NCBI GenBank assembly: GCA_006384855.1
Contig: VCJN01002096.1
Location: 1-64,000 of the forward strand
DNA length: 64,000 nt
Direction of reading: 5' to 3'
Origin: Tetraselmis striata
Taxonomy: Eukaryota; Chlorophyta; Chlorodendrophyceae; Chlorodendrales; Chlorodendraceae
Under the pieces are notes generated by a model, which ran no database searches, was not told the origin of the DNA, and was given only the letters and a program-made list of their open reading frames with translations. The translations under genes were made by a program, and so were the position numbers. This document shows, in pieces, positions 21,734 to 33,700 of this stretch. Position 1 is the first letter of the stretch, and every line of letters begins with the position of its first letter.

Positions 21734-23066
21734 GCGCAGGGTGCAATGCCGCGTGTAGGGCTCGACAGAACCCTAGTACACCCTAAGGTCTCTCTGCCCT
21801 AGGGTCGCGGGGTGGTAGGGACTCCATACCCTGACCACCTGCCCTACCCACCTCGATTGTGTGGGTACCACATATATTGCCCAAGAATGCTCCCCTTCGA
21901 CCTGTCCCACTAGGAGGAATTTGGTTGAAATGACCGGCTTTGAGCCAAGAGACCATAGTTCAGTCCCTCCTAGTGCCACATGTCCAAGGGGAGCATTCTT
22001 GGGCAATATATGTGGTACCCACACGAGGTGGGTAGGGCAGGTGGTCAGGGTATGGAGTCCCTAGCACCCCGCGACCCTAGGGCAGAGAGACCCTAGGGTG
22101 TGCTAGGGTTCGGTCGAGCCCTACACGCGGCATTGCACCCTGCGCGGTGGGAGCTGCCGTCGCATGAGGCTAGGGCCGCGTGAAGCCCTAGAGTGAAGGC
22201 TAGGGCTTCCGGGGCCCTAGCGTGTGCAAAAACCCCCACGCACCACGAGGGGAGTTGTGACGTCACAAAAACCTAAGATACCATAAGGAGGTGGTTGAAG
22301 GTTCTCCCCCAGCGTGGGAGTCTTTGCACACACTAGGGCCCCGGAAGCCCTAGCCTTCACTCTAGGGCTTCACGCGGCCCTAGTTCATGCGACGGCAGCC
22401 GCCATCGCGCAGGGTGCAATGCCGCGTGTAGGGCTCGACCGAATCCTAGCACACCCTAGGATCTCTCTGCCCTAGGGTCGCGGGGTGGTGGGAACTCCAT
22501 ACCCTGACCACCTGCCCTACCCACCTCGTGTGGGTACCACATATATTGCCCAAGAATGCTCCCCTTCGACATGTCCCACTAGGAGGGATAGAACCATACA
22601 TGGTCTCTTGGCTCAAAGCCGGCCATTTCAACCAAATTTCTCCTAGTGGGACATGTCTAAGGGGAGCATTCTTGGGCAATATATGTGGTACCCACACGAG
22701 GTGGGTAGGGCAGGTTGTCAGGGTATGGAGTCCCTAAAACCCCGCGATCCTAGGGCAGAGATACCCTAGGGTGTGCTAGGGTTCGGTCGAGCCCTACACG
22801 CGGCATTGCACCCTGCGCGATGGCGGCTGCCGTCGCATGAGGCTAAGGCCGCGTGAAGCCCTAGAGTGAAGGCTAGGGCTTCCGGAGCCCTAGTGTGTGC
22901 AAAAACCCCCACCACGAGGGGAGTTGTGACATCACAAAAACCTGAGATACCATAAGGAGGTGGTTGAAGGTTCTCCCCCAGCGTGGGAGTTTTTGCACAC
23001 ACTAGGGCTCCGGAAGCCCTAGCCTTCACTCTAGGGCTTCATGCGGCCCTAGCCTCATGCCACGGC
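21734..23066. repeat. Array of alternating inverted repeats (about 330-bp arms)
   Basis: A monomer of about 330 bp is present alternately in plus and minus orientation, about four units, giving palindrome centres near 21945 (A1), 22280 (B1), 22610 (A2) and 22950 (B2). The whole A+B period is 673 bp (GCGCAGGGTGCAATGCC at 21734 and 22407). Arms include TGGGTACCACATATATTGCC and its reverse complement, and CTAGGGCTTCCGGGGCCCTA-type blocks. The A loop (about 60 bp) is in opposite orientation in A1 (21911-21975) and A2 (22580-22644), while the B loop keeps its orientation. B1 has a perfect TTGTGACGTCACAA palindrome (22255-22268), mutated in B2. No transposase; ORFs here are repeat shadows. Confidence 0.9.
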
Positions 23067-23212
23067 ATCAGAAAGACATTGTACCCCGATGTGTGTGCGT
23101 GCCCGCATTGGCAAGGCAGCGCTAACGTTCATCACCCCGGTGAAAATAAAGGGGCACTGCTCAATATCCATATCCGTTGCCTCGCATTGACACTATCCTC
23201 GACATGATCTCC

Positions 23213-23625
23213 TGTTAGGCTCTAGCTTAAGCCTGTTCTTTAGGCCCTTTAGGATGCAGCGGAAGGATTTAGAAAGTATGGCCAATCTCTTCTGGTTACA
23301 GGGGTTTCTGGGTTATAGTTCTGTCTCTGAATTCTACCTAGTAGACTTGTCCGAGGCGGTATTTATACCCGCCGAGGTCATAGTCATACCTGTGCTATGT
23401 TAGCCGGGTGTCATGGGATACCCGTGCTGTGTTAGCCACGTAAGGCTTGAGTCAGAGAACTCTAGAGAATTCCAGAACAGTCTTCGGCCTTATACTACTA
23501 ATATTTACGCCCGCAATACTAATATGTACAGCGACTCCGCGGATGCGTAGTCGTACTACCTTTGCGGGGAGTTATACCTGCTAGTATAGCAGAACATTAT
23601 GGCTAAAGGGAAATGGAGTATAACA
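23213..23625 (-). repeat. 3' LTR of the Ty3/gypsy element
   Basis: 413 bp bounded by TGTTA at 23213 and TAACA at 23625, a perfect 5-bp terminal inverted repeat, and preceded (in element orientation) by a purine-rich tract. No second copy is seen in the window. Confidence 0.75.
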
Positions 23626-23640
23626 CTCTCTCCCCCTTAA
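23626..23640 (-). other. Polypurine tract
   Basis: On the minus strand TTAAGGGGGAGAGAG abuts the LTR start TGTTA, the place where plus-strand DNA synthesis of a retrotransposon is primed. Confidence 0.75.
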
Positions 23641-23711
23641 GCACAAGCGTCCTCGCTGTGCAGGTGTCACAGAACTACAGGAAACTACAGTCTTGGTCTT
23701 GATTTTGAAGT

Positions 23712-26700
23712 TCAGGCGGAAGGTACTCGGCTTGGGTAGCGATTCCGGAACCGAATGAAGTCTGGGCTCTCAATAAACTGTCGGTATGGTTTAGACAGTA
23801 AGAACGACCGGAAAATGTCCAGGTGCTTGACTCCGCGTAGGGGCTCCCAGGTGTCTTCGCTTGGTACGTTGTACGGGAACGCCCATCGCACTCGAAACAG
23901 TAGTACAGTGCCATTGTTGTTGAAGGCAACATCGAGTATGTCCTGAACATGGAATCGGTTTGCGTCATGGACAATCGGTACTCGTTCAGACTTCGCCGGT
24001 TGGTCAGGGTCGTCATACCACTTTTCCAGCATACTCGCGTGCACCACGTCGTGGACTCGTACGCCCGCAGGTAGTTGCAATCGGAAAGCAACTGGCGAGA
24101 TCTGCTCTGTAATGACGAAGGGGCCCACGTAGCGATCGCGTAGCTTAGCACAGGGTTGCTGAATAAACTTCAGATGAGACGCTTTCAGCTTAACTCTGTC
24201 GCCGGTCTTGAATGGTACGGGTAGTCGTTTACGATTAGCTGCAGTCTGCATACGAGTTTGAGCCTCCAGTACGCAATCATGCGCGAAGCGATGAAGCTCC
24301 TGTACATACTTGACGTGTTCCGGAAGAGCTCGAGTCGGCTCGGTTGCGAGTTGAGTAGTAGCAGGTGTAGTCGGCTCGAATCCCAAAGTCGCCTTGAAAG
24401 GGGACATAGTAGTCGAAGTCGACTGAGCAGCGTTGATCGCAAACTCCACGTTGGTGAGGTGGTTGACCCAATCATCGTGCAAGCGGGGGTGCACGTAGCA
24501 GCGTAGCACTTGCTCCCAAGTTTGGTTATTCCGTTCCGTCTGGCCATCGGTTGCTGGATGAAAAGCTGTAGAGATGTTCAGCTTAGTACCCATGGTCTTG
24601 AACATATCTTGCCAGAATTCCGACATAAATCTGGGGTCTCGGTCAGAGATGAGTTTAGCCGGCAGGCCGAAATGACGAAAAACTGAGCGATGCATAATCT
24701 CCGCCAGGCCTTCAACAGTAACTGTCTTCGTAGGTGGCTCAACAATTACTCGCTTTGACAGTAGACATACGAAAATCACTACTGAGTCATACCCCTGGCA
24801 CTCCGGAAGATCTATGATTAAATCCAGGGATATTACCTCAAATGGTCGTGACGGTACGTCATGGGGCTGAAGTAAGCCGTATGGCTTATGCCGGGCCGCC
24901 TTAGTACGTTGACAGGTAGGGCAGCGTCGCACGTAGTTAGTGACAGTCTGTTTCATACGGGGCCACCAGTACAGTTCCACAGTACGCGCCAGTAGTCGTC
25001 GTCCTCCTGGGTGTCCAGCAGTAGGCGCGTCATGTAGTTCGTACAGTGCTCGTTGTCGCAGGTCCGCCACATTTGGTACGTAAAGTCGTGAGCCGTAGGC
25101 GTACAGTAGACCATTACTGTGACGTACTAGCCAGGATGGTAAAGCCTTCCGCGATTTCAGGTACTCGTCGGAGTCATATGCGGTCTTGATTTCGTCGTAA
25201 AACTTGTTGTCCGCCTGTAGTCGCGACTCCATAGCAAATAAAACTGAATTTATTTCGCAGTCAGCCTCGTCTTCTGACCAGTTGTTCAGCAGATCTAGCT
25301 TCTGTAGCGCATCCTTCAAGTCGGGTCGCCGAGAGAGGGCGTCCGCATGATTGGCAGCTCCTCGTTTGTAAACGATGTCCATATGTCGTTGGTAAGGCGC
25401 AAACACTTGCAGCCATCGTACTTGCCGCGTCGACAAATCGTGTTGGCGAAAGAAGTGCCGTAGTGTGTCATGGTCGGTGATGACCGTAAAGCCCGCCGCT
25501 CCATCAAGGTAGCATCGGAACTTGATGAGTGCATCACGAACCGCTAACAACTCTTGCTCATGTACCGGGTAGTGAACTTCGTGTTTGTTCATCTTGCGTG
25601 CATGGTACGCGACAGGTCGAAGTCCTGAGCCTTGATCTTGCAGCAGCACAGCTCCCACTGCAAATCCAGAAGCATATGTATACAATGTGTAACGGGCGTC
25701 CGCAGATGTGTCCGGTATACTCAGTACAAGTGCTCGTACCATTGCGTCCTTTAATGCACGAAACGCTGCATCAGCACGAGGCGTCCACACAAACTCCGGT
25801 TGATTCTTCGTCAGGTCATGTAGTGGCGCCGCAATAGCCGCGAAGTTATGGATGAACTTGCGGTAATAGCCAGCAAGGCCGAGAAAACCTCGTACGTCCT
25901 TTACTGTCTTCGGCACGGGCCACTGTTGAACTGCTTCCACCTTCCGGGGGTCCATCTTGATCTATCCTGCCTCGACGATATGGCCCAAAAACTCCACGCT
26001 AGTACGGCCGAACGAACACTTCGACAGCTTGATATGCAAGTGGTGTCGTTGCAACTCCCGTAGCACCAATCTGATGTGCTCGAGATGCTCTTCAACTGTC
26101 TTGCTGTAGATCAGCACGTCGTCCAGGTATACCACGCAGAATTTGCCGAGATATGGGCTCAAAACACGGTTCATCATGGTCTGGAATCCAGCTGGGGCGT
26201 TTGTCAAGCCGAAAGGTAACACACAGTACTCGCAGAGTCCATAGTGTGTCCGGAACGCTGTTTTGTGGATGTCTTCCGGTTTAATTCGTACTTGATGGTA
26301 GCCTTTATACATGTCCAGAGTACTGAAAATAGTCGCACCATGCAATGAGTCCAATAATTCGTCGATACGAGGAAGCGGGGTCCGGTCTTTCTTCGTAAGG
26401 TCATTCAATTTACGGTAGTCCACACACATACGCAGAGTGCCGTCTTTCTTACGCACAAATAAAATTGGGGCGCCGTAGTTTGACTTGGACGGACGAATCC
26501 ACCCTTTTGCCAACAATTCCTCCAGTTGTGACCGTACCTCTTGCAACTCCGCTGGTGACATACGGTACGTTCGTTCCTTGGGGGGTTCATCACTCTCCAG
26601 GTTGATCTCAAAGTCGAACTCGCGCTCCGGTGGCAGGTCAGTAGGCTCCGCGATGATGTCTGCAAACTCCATAAGGGACTCCTTAAGCTCCTCGGTCCAC

Positions 26701-26951
26701 TCGGTCGACTGGTCCGTGCGCAGCTCAGCTACCGCATCGAACACCTCGCGTACTGCAACAGCAAACAGTTCGTTCCTCGCCGCGACTCTTCTCCTGCTCA
26801 CCTTCCCGGCCACGCCCGCGACCGCCTCCACTGTTATGTACTCGTAATACTGTCCTGCACTACTAGTCGCCTGGTAGTCGCTCGTACTGACGCCTCGTCG
26901 TCCTCGTACCAGTACTTCGCCTTCACTTGTACTCGCACTTGCAATGCTCAT
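23712..26951 (-). pseudogene. Chromovirus Pol (RT-RNase H-integrase-chromodomain), interrupted
   Basis: Two in-frame blocks, 26951-25962 (329 aa) and 25955-23712 (747 aa), separated by one TAG at 25962-25964 in the RT/RNase H connection. The first block holds RT motifs NYGAPILFVRKKDG, FGLTNAPAGFQTMMN and YLDDVLIYSK (catalytic DD intact). In RNase H the expected TDAS motif reads TYAS, a lost catalytic Asp. Integrase has an intact HHCC finger (ELHDAPTAGHPGG ... CPTCQ) and DDE residues (SLDLIIDLP, SDRDPRF, DGQTERNNQ). The end (VQDILDVAFNNNGTVLLFRV ... EDTWEPLRG) is a chromodomain, which targets such elements to chromatin. The protease expected upstream of RT is missing. Confidence 0.92.
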
Positions 26952-27420
26952 ACTCGTACTTCGCTTGGCTTGTACTCGTTCTCGTCCGTCTCAGTCGCCA
27001 GTTCTTCGCTCCTTCGTCGGCTCCCGCAGTACAAAGTACAGCAGTGTAGAGTACATAACATCCACGCCCACGTCCACGCCCGCATCCGGCAGCCGCTGCC
27101 GCCATCCGAGCAGTAGCGGTATCTTTTGCGCTGCTGGCAACCGTCGCCTCGAAAACGCAACGCTCGTAGTCCTTCATCAGGTCTTCGAAAATCGCAGAGC
27201 CCAGATGCTCAGCGGCAGGCGGAAAGTGCTGAATTCGCAGTACGTCCAGAATGCTGCACGCACCGCTGCACCGCAGATGCTACCTTTGGGCATGCATTAA
27301 TTGCCTAGCTGGCTACAAACCACTTAGTATGCGGGGTTGCATGGCATACAAGGGATGTAAACACGCACCGGCTTGACGATACTATACGGATTGCAAGGCA
27401 CAATCGTAATATCAGAAGAG

Positions 27421-27482
27421 TAGATCACCGTGTACACGCTTCATCACCGTGCACACGCGTGATCACCGTGCACACGCTTGAC
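27421..27482. repeat. Short tandem repeat, three 20-bp units
   Basis: GATCACCGTGCACACGCTT-like units repeated about three times inside the deleted gag-pro part of the Ty3/gypsy element. Confidence 0.75.
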
Positions 27483-27799
27483 CTCGTTAAGCCTTCGTAG
27501 GAAGGTAAGACGAAAGCGAAATGCCTTGTCGATGGCTTCGGCGTGGTTCCGAGCACGCGCGAGGTAGGGGGTGAAGTCTTAATTTGCAGCAGGGACGTAG
27601 GGGAGCAGCTCGTCGAGAGCTACGAAGAGTGCGGCCATGTGGGCGCCGAAACACGACATCCAAATATACTCCTCTTGGGCCGGCAGACGCCGGTCATCCT
27701 GCTTGAGTTACTCGTTCGTCAGGTCGGTTCTCAAGGGGAAGAGTCCAGGCACTCGGCTGACCGGTCGAACGGCCTCATAACCAGACTTTGCTCGTTGCA

Positions 27800-28072
27800 T
27801 TAGCTCTGGCACCGCGAGGTAGTCGTCCTCGTATCATGGATTTTGCTCCAACACGGCCGCTCTGGGCTAGCTCTAGCAAGCAAGTCGGGGCGCTCTGCGG
27901 CTCCGCCCCCGCTGCATGTCGGCTGTCCCGCGATGCGCTGCCCGGTAATGGGGCCATGTGCTCCATCTCCATCAACAATACGGTCACGAGCCGTCAATTG
28001 AGCCATTTTTGTTGCAAGCTCGCGCAACAATGTAGACTGGGCCTTCACGTCTTCTTGTAGCGATTCGAGCAT
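27800..28072 (-). pseudogene. N-terminal remnant of the chromovirus gag
   Basis: ATG at 28072 opens a 90-codon frame starting MLESLQEDVKAQSTLLREL, a coiled-coil-like start typical of Ty3/gypsy Gag, then degenerates. The following minus-strand sequence (to about 27540) is coding-like in shifting frames (EEYIWMSCF) but cannot be read through. Confidence 0.45.
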
Positions 28073-29800
28073 CGGATCAACGACGGGTTCTTCTCCATCT
28101 AACGCACCGACGTACGGATGAAAATTTCACACACGGGTGGTGAGCCGGGTGTGGTCTTGAACAACATGGGGTGACCTTGCTCGCAACAGGTTGCGAGACA
28201 GTTCATCGCTGCGTGTAACGCAGCGAAACTGGAAGATGGCATGCTCAACTCTTATGGCTTCTTTTATGTCTACTCGAGATGCATCCAAAGAGGGCGCAAC
28301 AACAGTTGCCTAGTAACCCGTACCACTGAGCAGCACCCTACCCGGAAAAGCGGTCAGGGAAAGGAGGAAACCCCATAAACAAGTTTCTGTTTGTAGTGCG
28401 CATCTGTTAAAGCCCTCATGTAAAAAAACAAGTTCAGAACAAAACGAAGGAATATCTGCCTGAATATCAGAGAATAATAACCCGCGTCGAAGTATAAATC
28501 CTTAATAATAACAATCCTCAATTCACAGTTCGTGCCCCAGCCGGCCCGCCCGCCGCCGCGCAGCAGCTGGCCAGCATCCCTACCAATTAAAATAGCGACC
28601 AGCGCCATATCTTTACCCTTATACGATATATATTAGCAGCATCACATGCCATGGAACGCGTGTTAGCGACTACACACGCCTGCACGCACGGGGCGGATTT
28701 GCGCTGCGTTGCTTGCGGCGCGCTCGCGGTTCCGATTGTGGATGGCGTTCCTCTTTTAACTACCGGTAAGGATTACTCATTCCCATACCACCTTCCGCGG
28801 TTGGCCTTTTATTCTATCTTTAATTAGAATATAATAATATTATATTAATATAATAATTTAGCGACTACTATTCCTTTACAAAATATCGTATAGTACTACA
28901 GTAAAGAAAGCGCTCCTTTCGTCTGTGCATTATTTTCGATGAGACGCAACTAAGGATTATGTGACAGCCGCCCTACCAGGCTGTAATCCTTTAGAATAAT
29001 GATGCAAAATTTTCTACATTAATATGTAAGGATAATATATTGACCATATTTCACACCAAATCCAATAACAGAGATCATTTACATCAGTTCTTTAATAACA
29101 TAAATAGCGACCATTATGCGCACTGCAAACAGAACCACGCAACCATGGAAGGTTGCCAGCAAAAGAATCAAATCACAATAGTATGTTGGCTGCCAGCGAA
29201 AAAAACTTGAAAAGGGCTGCTGCTTGAGGCGACGCATCCTCCTCGTCAGTTCTCGCGCGCAGGCGCGCTTCTGTAAGCCATACCTAGAACCCATACGAGG
29301 TACTGGTTCCCGCAATCGACATATAACACTCGTAACTACCAGCCGTGGTACGAGACTACGAGTAACTGCTGTAAGTACGAGTACTCGTATGAGTAATCTT
29401 CGCACCCGCGGCGCTGCAGTACACCAAGTATGTCTGGCAGCACACCATAGAATTAATCGTGACCAGTACAGCTACCAGTACTTGCAACCGTATTCCGAAG
29501 TGCGCATCGGTAACGATACCAGCGAACGTATCGTTACTACAGGCCAGTAACGCGTCCTCCACCCCGCGGGGAAGGTCCTCCAGGCTGTACGCTTTATCCG
29601 GACCGCGGGGTTTGGATGTACAACTGACCATTACAACTGCCTCAGTCATTTGCAGTACTTAACTCATGATAACTTAGGTTTTCGCCGTCGTTGTTGTCGG
29701 CGCGCGCGGGATTTACGTGACTATCTGCGCAGCTGCAGCTGGCGCGACCCACGAGCGGGGCCTGACGACGATGAGCGCACGACGACGTCTTTCGCTGATA
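28073..29800. other. AT-rich, no gene seen
   Basis: Contains repeated TAGCGAC (28660, 28858, 29107) and TAAGGAT motifs that also occur at 16.0-16.4 kb and 62.3-63.1 kb, so it is probably interspersed repeat sequence. Short ORFs have no recognisable domain. Confidence 0.5.
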
Positions 29801-29816
29801 TCGCGCGGCCTCCGAC

Positions 29817-29823
29817 TATATAA
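29817..29823 (+). promoter_or_regulatory. Candidate TATA box
   Basis: TATATAA in a GC-rich setting, 187 bp upstream of ATG 30004 and about 950 bp upstream of the ADHE start. It could serve the short ORF or a long-leader ADHE transcript. Confidence 0.35.
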
Positions 29824-30003
29824 CCGGCATAGCAAACAGCCGCTGGCGCAACCAAACCAAACTGGAACCTCCAGCAGCTCACCATCCAACGCAGCCGAAG
29901 CAACGAGAGCTTCGAGACTCAGCGGAGGCATCGTAGATACCCATTGCTACTTCAAGCTGCGACAAGGATCCCGACAAGTGCATCGTACCGACAACACTCC
30001 GAC

Positions 30004-30273
30004 ATGGCCGACGGCAACACCTTGCTGATCCGCTCCTTTGAGGGCGAGCGCGATCCAGAGGAGGTGACTGTGCTCCCACCCTGGCTCCATGCCTCTTACT
30101 GCTTAGCAACGTGCCTGTCCCGCTTGTGGTTGTCTTCGGAGACGAGCCACGCTCTCGCTGAGGGGTTTTTTTCTCGAGCTGTCGCCGACACCGCGTTATT
30201 GCGCTTTCTTCTTGATGGCCGCCGAAACTCCCGATATGAAAACGACGCGTTGCTGCCCTTTGTCGAGCGTTAG
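30004..30273 (+). CDS. Hypothetical ORF, 89 aa
   Basis: ATG-initiated ORF (MADGNTLLIRSFEGERDPEE...) downstream of a TATA-like box and ending at 30271-30273. No family recognised. It may be an upstream ORF or first exon of a separate gene; a 27-nt poly-C run (30481-30507) lies between it and ADHE. Weak support. Confidence 0.2.
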   Translation: MADGNTLLIRSFEGERDPEEVTVLPPWLHASYCLATCLSRLWLSSETSHALAEGFFSRAVADTALLRFLLDGRRNSRYENDALLPFVER

Positions 30274-30776
30274 CCCTCCTTCGCAGTAGCGAATGTTCGA
30301 GCTTGCGCTCGGTACATGTCTTTCTCTCCGCCCTGGCAGTATGCCTGTCGCAGCGTTGCTGCCGTCCACGTGCGATCCCAACGCCGGCGGTTCGACGCTC
30401 ACGCCTCTAAACCACCTTCCCTCCCCACCGAAACCCGCGCCCGCTATCGTCGACCTCGGCAACCTTTTATCCAGCTCGCTCCCCCCCCCCCCCCCCCCCC
30501 CCCCCCCACAGGCTATTTCTTCGCCTCCTCGTGCCACGCACCGTCGTAGCATCGTGACGGTCCGTCGCATTAGTCGGCCCGGGCCGGATCCGACGCCCCG
30601 ACGAGCCGGCTTTCCTAGTCAGCATATATTTGGTTCCTTTCCGGAACAAATCTGGCTCGGCCCTCGGAGCGAACCTTCTCACCAACTCTCCTCCTCTCTA
30701 CACTGGCCTGGATGCAGTGGTATGCGATGCTAACCTACCCCGTTCCTCTTTGCCCTCCCTGAAGATTGATTCCAAC

Positions 30777-33700
30777 ATGGAGGCCCTGATGACGAGCCTC
30801 GAGATGCGCAGCGTCCACCTGGTGCCACCGCTGGCGGTGGACGAGAAGCCGCGCCCGTCCAACCTGCCGGCCGCCACCGAGCTCAGCGGCGAGCTAGACG
30901 CAATCATGCCCTACGGCACCGAGAGCAGCATCTCCAGCGTGACCGAGCTTGACCGCGTCATGAAGCTCATGGAGGCCGACCAGAAGAAGTTCTCGACGTA
31001 CACGCAGGAGCAGGTGGACTACATCTTCCAGGAAGTGGCGCGCGAGGCCAACATGAGCCGCGTGCAGCTGGCGCAGTACGCCGTGCAGGACACCAAGCGC
31101 GGAGTGGTGAGGCACCCACCAATTTGTCATGCCTTTGCAATGGTCTTTTCTGCCCAGCTGTTATCAGAAGACGTGGGGCGTGAGTTACCCCTTGAATAGC
31201 CCTTGATGTTGGGCATGAGTTTCCCCTTTAGTAACCCCCCCCCCCCCCCCCCCCCCGCCCCCCCAAACTCTCCCTCTGCTTCCCTTACCGACATCCAGAT
31301 TGAGGACAAGGTAATCAAGAACCACTTCGCCTCCGAATTTGTGTACAACAAGTACAAGAACCTGAAGACCTGCGGCGTCGTGGAAGAGGATCGCGTGATG
31401 GGTTACACCAAGTAAGCTCCCCAGATGCCCCCTTCATGCAGCCTCGCTCCCTCCCTTTTCTTGCCGAGCACCGACTCACTGCGCTGTGCTCCTGCCCGCC
31501 GCTCTGTGCAGGGTTGCGGAGCCCATCGGCCCCATCGCCGGCATCATCCCAGTCACCAACCCCACCTCCACCGTTATCTTCAAGGCGCTCATCGCGCTCA
31601 AGACCCGTAACTGCATTCTGTTTAGCCCGCACCCTGCCGCGGCGCGCGTCTGCGCCTACACCGCGGAGCTACTCCGCCGCGCCGCTGTGCGCGCTGGCGC
31701 TCCCGAGAACTGCATCCAGTGCGTCTCCTCTGATCGTGACACCGCGTTCTCGGTGCTCACGCACCCCAACATCCACTTCACCCTCGCCACGGGTGGCCCC
31801 GGCATTGTGGGCGCGGTCTATCGCTCCGGCAAGCCCGCCATTGGTGCGTGTGCATGCCCCCTCTCCCTTTCTATGGCTTCTCGTCGTTGCTTGCGGCAAC
31901 TGGCACATTGCGATGTTCAGCCTCGCAAAATAACACCAACCATTCCTGTGTCCCTACCATTACAGGTGTTGGCCCCGGAAACGCGCCCGCTATCATCGAC
32001 GAGCTCGCTGACCTGCCAACAGCAGTCAGCTCTGTGGTTCTGTCGAAGACGTTCGACAACGGTGAGGAGTGCTTCCGGCCACCCGCTCCTACCAACCCTA
32101 TTGCTTTGTGCGCTTTGTGGCCATTGCTGTCTAGGCGAGGCTGACACTGCCAATCCCCTGCCCTGTAGGCATGATCTGTGCCAGCGAGAACGCGCTCGTG
32201 GTGGTCTCGGCCGTGTACGACCAGGTGCTGCAGCTGCTGGAACAGCGTGGCTGCTACATCCTCAGCCCGGAGGAGACCAAGAAGGTCGGGGAGGCGCTCA
32301 TTGTGGACGGCCATCTCAACGCTGACATGGTCGGGCAGAGCGCGGTCCAGCTGGGAGACATTGCGGGCATTGACGTCCCAGAGGGCACCGTAGCGCTGGT
32401 GGGCCAGGCTAAGGAGATTGGGATGAACGAGCCGATGAGCTTTGAGAAGCTCAGCCCCATCATTGGCATGTATCGCGCTGCGGACTTCACTGATGCGCTC
32501 GACCTGGCCGACAAGATGGCCAGTTTCGGTGGCGAGGGGCACACAGCCATCCTGTACACCAATGCGCGCAACCGCCAGCGCATCATGGAGTTTGAGTCGC
32601 GCATGCCGACATACAAGATCCTGATCGATCAGCCGAGCGCCTTTGGCGCCATCGGTGACGTGTACAACTTCAGCCTGGCTCCCAGCCTCACACTCGGCTG
32701 CGGCGCGAAGGGAGGCAGCTCTGTGTCCACCAACGTGGGCCCAGAGCACCTGCTCCACCTCAAGACCATTACGGAGCGCCGTGAGAACATGCTGTGGTTC
32801 AAAGTGCCGCGCGCCATCTACTTCAAGCGCGGTATCTTTGCCGAGGCAATGCGGGACCTGCAGACCGCCACGCGAGCGATCATCATCACCGACCGCACTA
32901 TGGTCAGCCTCGGAGTGTGCGAGACCATCATCAAGACTCTCAAGGCCAAGGGCATGGCGGTTAGCGTGTTTGACGCCGTCACGCCCGACCCCACTGTGGA
33001 GTGCATCATGTCTGGCGTTGCAGCCATGGAGGCGTTTGCGCCCGACACAGTGATCGCTCTTGGCGGAGGCTCTCCGATGGACGCTGCCAAGGTCATGCGC
33101 CTTCTGTACGAGCACCCCGAGGTCACCATGCAGAGCCTCACAGCGCGCTTCATGGACATTCGCAAGCGCGTCATGCACTTCCCTGCCCTTGGCTCCAAGG
33201 TGCGCCTCAAAACCCAGTCATTTGCCTGCATGACCCACCTTCCCACCCCCCCCCCCCCCCCCTCCCCAGCAATGCAGTTTGCAATTTTGCACTCACCCCC
33301 AGCAATTTGAAGTTTTCAGAATGGACTGGTGCTCGCAAGATACTGAATCCCATCTTATGTGGTCGCTGCAGGTGTCCAACCTGATTTGCGTGCCCACAAC
33401 CAGCGGCACCGGCGCCGAGATTACCCCATTTGCAGTGGTTACCGGCAAGGACGGCCGCAAGTACCCCATCTGCGACTACTCGCTGACCCCCGAGATGGCA
33501 ATCATCGATCCCAACTTCACGGACGGCATGCCCAAGAGCCTGACGGCCGCGACGGGCTATGATGCGCTAGTGCACGCAGTGGAGAGCTTTGTGAGCACCG
33601 TGGCAACGGACTTCACCAAGGCGCAGTCCATGCACGCCATCAAGCTCATCAACGCCAACCTGGAGGCTGCCTACCTTGACGGTAACAACGAGATCGCCCG

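Larger units (their letters stand above)
23213..28072 (-). mobile_element. Decayed Ty3/gypsy chromovirus retrotransposon
   Basis: Minus-strand element with a 3' LTR (23213-23625), polypurine tract (23626-23640), pol with RT, RNase H, integrase and chromodomain, and a gag start near 28072. The distance from RT to gag start is only 1.1 kb, too short for a full capsid, zinc knuckle and protease, so the gag-pro part is internally deleted. No 5' LTR or primer-binding site is visible within the following 1.5 kb. Confidence 0.92.

Noticed and set aside
21725..23066. CRISPR-like or telomere-like repeats (CCCTAG-rich words)
   Set aside because: There is no constant repeat with unique spacers, and the CCCTAG words lie within large inverted arms rather than in tandem telomere units.
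31871..33178. 435-codon minus-strand ORF opposite ADHE
   Set aside because: It is the antisense shadow of ADHE exon 5 and runs across an ADHE intron.
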